Source: Siphonodentalium dalli (Eukaryota; Mollusca; Scaphopoda; Gadilida; Siphonodentaliidae). Taken from it: 64,000 nucleotides of DNA. Positions 56,480 through 64,000 of the stretch are shown piece after piece (the stretch's first letter is position 1; every line of letters begins with the position of its first letter). The position numbers and the translations under genes are program-made. The stretch spans positions 210,034,151 to 210,098,150 of the forward strand of contig CP136065.1 in assembly GCA_032622095.1 (NCBI GenBank), in the 5' to 3' direction. The notes beneath the pieces are model-generated. The model saw nothing but the letters and a program-made list of their open reading frames with translations. It had not been told where the DNA came from and did no database searches.

Positions 56480-56720
56480 TTAACCCTTTGAGTGCCAGGT
56501 CCGATTTTTGTATGAACCCATATACCCTGTGCCAATGCATTCTCTTATATATGCGAGTCGACCATAGGTCGCCTCGCATATATAAGAGAATGCATTGGCT
56601 TAACAATTTTTTTTTTTATTTTTTTTTTTACAATTTTAATATATTTTATTATATTCTATAACAGACTTATTGTGTAGGTTTAGGGCCGATAATATCAGCC
56701 CCTGGCACTCAAAGGGTTAA
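56480..56720 (+). mobile_element. M2b MITE
   Basis: TTAACCCTTTGAGTGCCAGG to GCACTCAAAGGGTTAA. The same short form as 3489-3712. Confidence 0.9.
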
Positions 56721-57331
56721 CTGTTATATTCACGGTCGTGAAACAAGAGGTGTTAGAACAGTTAAAGTTAACATAAAACAACAGATTGTCAGGGTATATT
56801 TTGCAATTGTATCTACTTTTTATAATTTGCAGTAGTTGTGAATGTTCAAATATTACCCAAAAATGCATAATGTTCGCGTTCACTGGTTGTGTGTATTCGA
56901 ATTTACTATTCGTTGTTTCAAAGTCGATCGAATCAAATTTGAATCGAATATCGAGTAACAATCAAATAACAAAACGAATATTGAATATTTGCAGGGGCCT
57001 AATCTACATGTATGTCCTGAATAAGACATTCACACAAACGTTTTACCAGGTGAAATTATTTGACAGATATTATTGACTGCTTGTGTGTGATTTATGTAAG
57101 GATCAAGACTGTGGTTTGCGTGTACTGCAGCATGTTTGCATAATTAATCAATGGTTGTGAAAAGTCTTTATAGAATAGTTCAAAGTTTATATTGATATGG
57201 TGACAATAGACGTGTTTGTCAAAACTCAAGAATAAAGATTTTTTCCCCCTGCTTTAACTCTTGACCAAGGAAACTACAATTACAATCATATCAATACACT
57301 GATCGATGTAGTCTAAGATTGGTATTAAGTC
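56721..57331. other. no recognisable feature
   Basis: Open stretches at 56786-57076 and on the other strand carry no domain signal. Confidence 0.5.
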
Positions 57332-57740
57332 TGGAAATAGTGTGTCTGACATTTGTAGAATGAGGTCCCCAGAGGGTGAATTTAGTGACGTTATCCCGCA
57401 TCATTCTGCATAGGCCTCATCTTCTGTGAAATATCTATAGTCTCAAATTAATATTATTTTCAGTATAATCCTTTTCCCTTCTGTTCAGTTTCTATATCCC
57501 CTAATTTGCAGAAGATAAATTGCATAATCGAGGTGATTAATGGGTGAACATCAACAACTTCAACTGGGGAACTTCAGTCTGCTCCTAGGTCTTCTATAGC
57601 AAATGAGGCCAAAGCAGAATGAGGCGCCCAGAGGGTGAATTTGGTGTTGCTAGCCCACTATGCAGAGTAACATCACAGTCACCCTCTGGGGACCTCATTC
57701 TGCAAATGTCTGACACACTATTTCCAGGCTTGTCTATATG
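57332..57740. mobile_element. M4 element
   Basis: CTGGAAATAGTGTGTCTGAC to GTCTGACACACTATTTCCAG. The left palindrome is cut to its first half and the right one is complete. Confidence 0.85.
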
Positions 57741-57858
57741 GTCTCTTTATTTTTTTCAGTCAATATGAAAGAATGTTCAATACGTAACAAAACCCATTAC
57801 CCCAAGGTTGCAGCTAAAGGCACAAGTATCAGTTATATGGGTACTTAATTATACCTCT

Positions 57859-58789
57859 ATATGTGACCAGCCATATCAAATCCAGTGGTAAGTCGGGATT
57901 TTTTTACCCTGTGCCAATGCATTCTCTTATAGGTCGCCTCGCATATATAAGAGAATGCATTGGCCTAACAATATTTTATCATTTTTTTTAAAGGTACTCA
58001 ACCCGATAAAACTCCTCTCAATTACTATTTCAATGGCTTCGGGGGTCAAAAATATTTGATTCGAGTCGAGGAAGTCGCCCATCAAAGCTCAGATTTGTTA
58101 GATATCGATTTTAGAAATCTATTATTTTTCATTATCGGGAATTCTTTCTGGCCCAGAAGACAATCAAAAATTCGTTATTATTACCCACTTGATTATAGAG
58201 TTATCCATCCTTGTCTGTTTGAATAGAATTTTGGCATAAAATCTCGAGCAGGTTACCAAATTGACGGCAGTTATTAGTACGCATCTCGAGAACATAAGAA
58301 TTTTCAAAAATCAATATCTAATAACTCTGAGCTTTGTTTGATGGGTTCCTCGACTCGAATCAAATATTTTTTACCCCCAAAGCCAAAGAAATAGTAATAT
58401 AGGACCCTCTGATCGGATTGTTGTTGTTGGAATCTGTTGAGATGGGGACCCTCTTTACGGGTTGAGTACCTTTAAATAAATGTTTCTTACAATTTTTAGG
58501 ATATAAAATAAAAAAACATCCATTACCCTGCAGGGAGCCCCACACATATATAGAAGCATATATAAGAGTGTCGTCTGCTCATGTTTGTATGGGGCTCTGT
58601 ATGGGTGAAATTATAAAATTGTTAAAGAATACAAGAAAAAATTATTAAAATTTAAAAAAATGTTAGGCCAATGCATTCTCTTATATATGCGAGGCGCCCT
58701 ATGGTCGACTCGCATATATAAGAGAATGCATTGGCACAGGGTAAAAAAATCCCGACTTACGACTGGATTTGATATGGCGGGTCACATAT
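57859..58789. mobile_element. M3 element, complete, carrying a nested M5
   Basis: ATGTGACCAGCCATATCAAA to TTTGATATGGCGGGTCACAT. Core hairpins sit at both ends and the inner segment seen at 51880-51990 is present in reverse. Confidence 0.9.
57988..58475. mobile_element. M5 MITE nested in M3
   Basis: TTAAAGGTACTCAACCCGAT to ACGGGTTGAGTACCTTTAAA. A palindromic interior with GATTCGAGTCGAGGAAG and CCTCGACTCGAATC. It separates M3 sequence that is continuous in the 51690 copy. Confidence 0.92.
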
Positions 58790-58837
58790 CGACTTGCTAT
58801 TTTTACTAAGAGATTTGTTGAATATATTGTTAGCTAC

Positions 58838-58972
58838 AAGTAGTGCCCTAAATAATCGACTCCTTAACCACAGAGAGCTTTCCGATTAATATTTCCAACT
58901 AAATCCTGAAAACTTTTCCCCATAATTCTGCTGTGGTTTTGGGGGTCGCGATTATTTAGGACATTACTGTAG
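58838..58972. mobile_element. M1 MITE, worn
   Basis: TAGTGCCCTAAATAATCGAC to GATTATTTAGGACATTACTG. The left arm is shortened and the right arm has small insertions. Confidence 0.82.
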
Positions 58973-59013
58973 CTACATGTACTGCAGTGTAAATGGGCAG
59001 ATGTCCTTATCAT

Positions 59014-59068
59014 CTTAACCATTTCATGCCTGGAGCTTCCTGAAATTTTGCGAAAATCCTGTGCCAAT
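59014..59068 (+). mobile_element. M2c left end only
   Basis: TTAACCATTTCATGCCTGGA to CCTGTGCCAAT, then unrelated DNA. Confidence 0.65.
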
Positions 59069-60149
59069 TTGTGATGTCCAGTCCCACTCTCGGTGGTCCG
59101 GTATTCTTGCCTGGACCGGTCAATCATTATAAAATAGTTTAAATGGAGGGAAATGTGTTAAATCTTACTTTGGTATACGCGTTTGTGTTACAAAAAGTGT
59201 CAAGTTACTACCGGGCAAGCTTGTATTCAACTCTGGACATCATATAATACATTGTATGCACATTGTGGAAATGTGTTGTGTATTTTCTTATCTCCATCAT
59301 TGAAAACAAGTTAGAGAACGAATAGATGTGCTTAAAACTTGTGACTGTGACTCAGTGTAGAGTCTGTAGTTCACGTTTCTGCTGCCCCCACAATGCTATG
59401 ATTGGATCGAGTGCAAATGCCCCAAGTCTTTCAGCACTCGTAATGTTTTGTTCTTAGCATTGGCAACTGACATATGCAGGTACGCATACTGCCATATCGG
59501 TATTGGATGAAGTTACATGGAGTTAGACATTGCCAACTAAAGGCTAGTATATCGAAATTCGTGACCTTTGTTCAGTTTATTGAAATGTACATGTAGATGA
59601 GGGTTAGATGACATGGTATTGACGCTATCTTGTCTGACATCAGTCATTGTCACTAGCAATATGCATACCCAATATGTCAGATATAGGCCAAAATATCGAG
59701 AACATGGCAGTTGTATATTAAAGCGGTTTTGTAATTTCAGACATTGCCATATCAGAGATCAAAGGTTAAAGGAAATGTTACTGTAAAACGCTTGTAATAT
59801 GAGCTCATCAATATTTAAAGTGTTCGTTTCTGGATGCAACCTGTAAAGTTAGAGACGATGGCTCGCATTTTAGAGATGATAAAAGGCATTTTAGAAAGTG
59901 TCCAGCAAAACATCTTACCTCTAAAGTGGTAATGTCTGACTTTACAAAAGGGGCTTATTGTAATCGATAATGTAAATTGGAGACTACATCATCACTTGCC
60001 CATTTGCCCCAACCACAATAACACTATAACTATAATTGTCTCCAGTATGTATTCAAGTTCGCGAATCGGTGCAGTACCAGACTGCCATGGGTGGACTGGT
60101 CAAAAGCGGTCCAATGACGGAAGTCTGGTCCAGTCTGCAGTCCGGCCCT
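59069..60149. other. no recognisable gene
   Basis: Unique by eye. Repeated small words (GCCATATC, TATCGAGA, ACATTGCC) at 59480-59760 hint at an old diverged repeat. Confidence 0.45.
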
Positions 60150-60317
60150 GGGAGCCTTGCATATCTATGATAATACATTGTCCTAACAATATTTACCTTC
60201 ACCTTGTAAGCCAGTGCATTCTCTTATATATGCGAGGCTACCTATGTGAGACTCACATATATAAGAGAATGCACTGGCACAGTATCTTTAATGCTGCACC
60301 AGTAATGAAAGGGTTAA
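60150..60317 (+). mobile_element. M2c element, left end lost
   Basis: GGGAGCCTTGCATATCTATG, spacer, intact second hairpin, and the end AATGAAAGGGTTAA. Confidence 0.8.
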
Positions 60318-60592
60318 TGGCTCCCACCAACGGGGACAGAGGTGGATCGGACATTATGGTGAATGGGGAAATATTGAAATATTCATAGAATTTTTCATTG
60401 GCCTATCAATTGAATTCAACAATTCTGGCATCTTTCAAAACATGTTGAATAGTTCGCACACCTGTGCTTTCGGGTAGAGTGATGACATCATTAATTAATT
60501 GCGATCGCAAAATAACCTTAATTGCTAATTAAATGACAACCAATGTTTTACAGTATTCTGTGAATTGACAATCTTATGATTAAATTATAAGC

Positions 60593-60735
60593 ATATATAG
60601 AGTATCTACAATGAGTCCCCAGTTTATAGCAGAATTTACAAAACGAGTCTAGTAAATTAGATCTGATTTAATTTACTGGACTTGTTTTATAAATTCCGCT
60701 ATAAACTGGGGATTCGTTGTAGATTCTATATATTA
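60593..60735. repeat. hairpin, about 65-bp arms
   Basis: AGTATCTACAATGAGTCCCC pairs with GGGGATTCGTTGTAGATTCT, and CAAAACGAGTCTAGTAAATT with AATTTACTGGACTTGTTTT. Confidence 0.92.
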
Positions 60736-61560
60736 CATGATCCAAAACCTCGACAAAACATACTTAAATCAACAAATGGAAAATAAAAGTAACATTGGCT
60801 GCTATAAGGCATGCAATGACGTTTCACATAACAATGCGTTGTTTGCTCGCATAAAGAAATAGTCCCAGATAAATAAAGACTCTTTGGCATATTTCATGGC
60901 ATATATTTAATGACATAACTTTTCAAACTATTCATTCATTATAGTTTATTGGAAAAATATTGAAAGCCATAGTATTTTGAGATGTAGCATACAGAATTTA
61001 AACAGACGACAAATTGGAAGTCAAAGGTCGCATGGCACTGTTTCCTGTTATTAAACAAACGTTTAATATCACAATTTATAGAATTGGTTTATTGAATGGA
61101 ATAAAGGTAGGATCATGTAATAAATATTAATACTGTATGCCATCTATAGTGCCAATGACCTCTTCTGTTCGAGTTTTGCTTCACAAAATCTGAAAGACTT
61201 AAGAGCAATTCCATAACTGTAGTTCTATAACTGTAATTGTTGCTGTCAAATTCCGTCAAGAAAATCGTCATAAAACTGTCAATATAGGACAACTGCACCA
61301 ATACCTTAGTTAGACTACTCAGTAGAGGTGTGGATAATTCCTACACATATATCAATACATGCCAATATCGGGAGATTTAGGATTGAACATAAGGGTTCTC
61401 CAGATGCTGGCATTCATTGCTGTGTGCAGAATTCATGTAAAGTGCAGCGTGTAGTGTTATACAATGGATAGAACCCAGGCTTCAATACCCATGGCAAGAG
61501 TTGCCAGTGCAAATTTGTGTGTACCTATTTACTCATAATATAATGACAGAATTCTATATC
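60736..61560. other. no recognisable feature
   Basis: Unique by eye. Confidence 0.5.
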
Positions 61561-61777
61561 TACAGTAATGCACTAATTAATCGACTCTCTAACCACAGCA
61601 GAATTATGGGTAACTTTTCAGGATTTAGTCGGAAATATGGCTTCTTGCCATTCATCGGAAAGGTCTCGCCGAGAGCTTTCCGATGAATGGCAACAAGCCA
61701 TATTTCCGACTAAATCATGAAAAGTTACCCATAATTCAGCTGTGGTTAAGAAGTCGATTACTTAGAGCATTACTGTA
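61561..61777. mobile_element. M1 MITE, full length with unlike arms
   Basis: TACAGTAATGCACTAATTAA at the left but TTACTTAGAGCATTACTGTA at the right. The termini come from two subfamilies while the inner arms still pair. Confidence 0.9.
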
Positions 61778-62032
61778 TAATCTTCACTCAATCCATACAC
61801 GCCTTTCAGTAAACTGTGATATCGTCTCCAATTTAAAGATAGTGTTAGTTGGTTTGGATTATTATAAATGAGACCCAATTAGTGTTACCAGTATTCATCA
61901 AACTCCATGCAGGGTTTACCTCTCTTGATGACTTGATAAGACCGCTGCTACCGGCGACATTTTACCCACATTTCGTGGACATCCGCAATATTAATATATA
62001 AATAAAAGGCCGCTCAGCCACAGTGTACATCC

Positions 62033-62712
62033 CCCGAACCGGTGGCTTCATTTGGAGCGGAGGCTTTGTAGAAGTATACTATATGGATAAGACACTTGTG
62101 CATTGTCTTATTACTGACATGCATACAAATAACCAAATCTTAAAAAAACTCTTAAAGTCAATATATAACCTCAAATTGGCAAAAAGTCGAAAAGCCCATA
62201 TTCGAACTTGACCTATATCGTGATATGACTGATCCACATAAAAACGGTATTTGCAATTAAAGGATCCAAACTTGAGATATCATCCGGAAACCGAAAAAGT
62301 GAGAAACTTTCTTAGTAAAACAAGTCGAATAAGAACTACAACTGTCGCAAAAATAGGCGGAGCATACCCATATTCGAACTTGACCTGTACATAGGGCTGA
62401 TAAACTCACATACCAAATTTGGTTCAGATATGATAACACAAACTGAAGTTATCATCCGGAAACCAGAAAATTACAAGATTCTAAGTAAAAAAAAGGGCCA
62501 TAACTCTCGCAAAAATGGGCGGTGCAAACCCATATTCGAACTTGACCTGTATTTTGGTCTGATAAACTCACCTATGAAATTTGCTTTTGATCTAATAACC
62601 GAAACTAAAGTTATCATCTGGAAACCATTTCCGGACGGACGGCTCGACACACGGACGGACACCGGCTATTTTAATAGTCCCCCGAATTATTTTTTTTCGG
62701 GGGACAACTAAG
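62033..62712 (+). repeat. diverged tandem repeat, period about 165-180 bp
   Basis: ATATTCGAACTTGACCT occurs near 62200, 62372 and 62532. AAGTTATCATC(C/T)GGAAACC, GGGCCATAACTCTCGCAAAA and a GGACGGAC tail before CCCCCGAATTATTTT also recur or mark the end. From memory the wording is common in bivalve genomes. Confidence 0.8.
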
Positions 62713-62844
62713 CAAACAGAGCAACATATTGCCCTTATTATACACATAAAATATCCAACAAAAATAATTTTGTACCAATTTGCAGGATTGCATGCACCTG
62801 AGATTGATTGTAGGGATTGTGAATAATGATACAGTGGTGTATAT

Positions 62845-62990
62845 GATCAGGACTAATAATACAACTACTTCTGGGAGAATGTCTGTCAGACCACTGTCAT
62901 TATCCATCACATGTCTTTAGGCACATTTCGATCAATGACCCAGGTCTTGTAAAATTGGGTGAGTGTTAACCCATGTGTGATCGATGAAAA
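62845..62990 (+). repeat. 150-bp direct repeat, copy 1
   Basis: GATCAGGACTAATAATACAA, CTTCTGGGAGAATGTCTGTC and GTGTTAACCCATGTGTG; paired with 63698-63845. Confidence 0.92.
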
Positions 62991-63041
62991 GGTTACAGAT
63001 TTTTCTGTGCAATCGAATAATGTGGTACAGTCGAGTTCCAA

Positions 63042-63293
63042 GCCTGCAAATAGTGTGTCTGTCATTTGCAGAATGAGGCCCCCAGAGGGTGAATTTAGTG
63101 ATGCTATCCCACATAGGGGGCTAGCATCACCAAATTAACCCTCTGGGAAACTCATTCTGCTGAGGCCTAAGCAGAATGAGGTCCCCAGGGGGTGAATTTG
63201 GTGATGCTAGACTGCCGTGCTGGATAGTGTCACTAAATTCACCCTCTGGGGACCTCATTCTGCAAATGACAGACACACTATCTGCAGGCTTGT
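63042..63293. mobile_element. M4 element, compact double palindrome
   Basis: CCTGCAAATAGTGTGTCTGT to CAGACACACTATCTGCAGGC. Two palindromes back to back, as at 23492. Confidence 0.9.
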
Positions 63294-63697
63294 CGAGTTC
63301 ATCCTAAAACATTGATCATCTAAACCACAATTTATTTCTACATATTCAAAATGACTTCTCTACACAAGACTAATGTTCCCACACTCACATTGTGCAGCAT
63401 GAATTTAAAGGGGCTTCCCGAGATTACATTATATACTCCGGTGGGATAAATGTAATTGCCAACTAAATGAGTTTTTCTGCAACATTATTCCAAATGCCCA
63501 ATTTTGTTTGATATATATACCTTTAGCCATCAATCCAGATATTGGGAAAAGAAGATTTGCTTGGAGATAGGATAATTTAATGTAAGAAAACATCTTTCGC
63601 AGTCTGAATGGATGAAAATATTTGAAAATCCAAAGAAAAGTAGTGGCATAAAATCGGAAGAAAGGCAAATCTTCAAGTACAAGCTTACAAACTGTGC

Positions 63698-63845
63698 TGT
63701 AAATGATCAGGCCTAATGAGACAACTACTTCTGGGAGAATGTCTGTCAGACCACTGTCATTATCCATCACATGTCTTTAGGCATATTTCCATGAATGACC
63801 CATGTCTTGTAGAATTGGGTCGGTGTTAACCCATGTGTAAATAGG
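63698..63845 (+). repeat. 150-bp direct repeat, copy 2
   Basis: GATCAGGCCTAATGAGACAA, CTTCTGGGAGAATGTCTGTC and GTGTTAACCCATGTGTA. Confidence 0.92.
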
Positions 63846-64000
63846 AGAACAGATGGTACAGCCTGACCCAGATAAGCTTTCAGTTGAAATGACTCAGAAT
63901 ATTGCTTCTTATTGAATTTAGTGTGTTGTTATTGACTTTCTTCTGGAAGTTAATTAACAAAATAGTACATCTGGGTCAACCCATGACCCTCTTAATTATT

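Overview
This is an AT-rich animal genomic window with one recognisable cellular gene in a dense field of non-autonomous mobile elements. The organism is probably a spiralian, most likely a bivalve mollusc. That is inferred from intron-rich gene structure with GT-AG sites, a tRNA-derived SINE whose 3' end resembles mollusc SINEs, a 62 kb repeat of a type common in bivalves, and short TTAA- and TA-flanked palindromic MITEs. The mollusc resemblances are from memory and were not searched.

Region 1 (about 0.8-14.2 kb, minus strand). By splice-site and reading-frame matching I reconstruct a six-exon gene for a transmembrane EGF-family (ErbB/EGFR-type) growth-factor precursor. In order it has a signal peptide, a short threonine- and proline-bearing linker with one N-glycosylation sequon, one six-cysteine EGF module split by an intron between cysteines 4 and 5, a short stalk, one membrane helix, a basic stop-transfer cluster and a short tail. 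All five exon junctions keep frame. The last exon is the least certain. Every intron carries MITEs.

Region 2 (14-24 kb). No recognisable gene. It holds MITEs, a 194-bp palindrome at 19.2 kb and a diverged tandem array with a period of about 320 bp (20.9-22.9 kb).

Region 3 (23-30 kb). A 48-bp satellite (44 units, 24872-27004) lies between two copies of a 230-bp repeat. One copy (23054-23285) is uninterrupted. The other (27151-27905) is split by a 520-bp 5'-truncated non-LTR retrotransposon that keeps the C-terminal end of its reverse-transcriptase ORF and ends in a 10-bp microsatellite. A frameshifted KDZ-like transposase relic follows at 28.7-29.1 kb.

Region 4 (30-64 kb). No convincing cellular exon. 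It is a mosaic of MITEs, hairpins, nested insertions and one intact SINE with a perfect 13-bp target duplication (40825-41169).

Repeat families, named here for convenience: M1 = TA-flanked palindrome with ends CAGTAATGC...GCATTACTG. M2a-d = TTAA-flanked families with ends TTAACCCTT...AAGGGTTAA: 2a continues ACCCAACA, 2b (C/G)AGTGCCA, 2c CCATGA, 2d CTATACT. M3 = ends GTGACC(C/A)(G/C)CCATATC with the same inner hairpins as M2a-c. M4 = palindrome built on GAGGTCCCCAGAGGGTGAAT. M5 = ends AAAGGTACTCAA...GAGTACCTTT. M2a, b, c and M3 share one internal hairpin core (GCATTCTCTTATATATGCGA and its complement) inside different outer ends.
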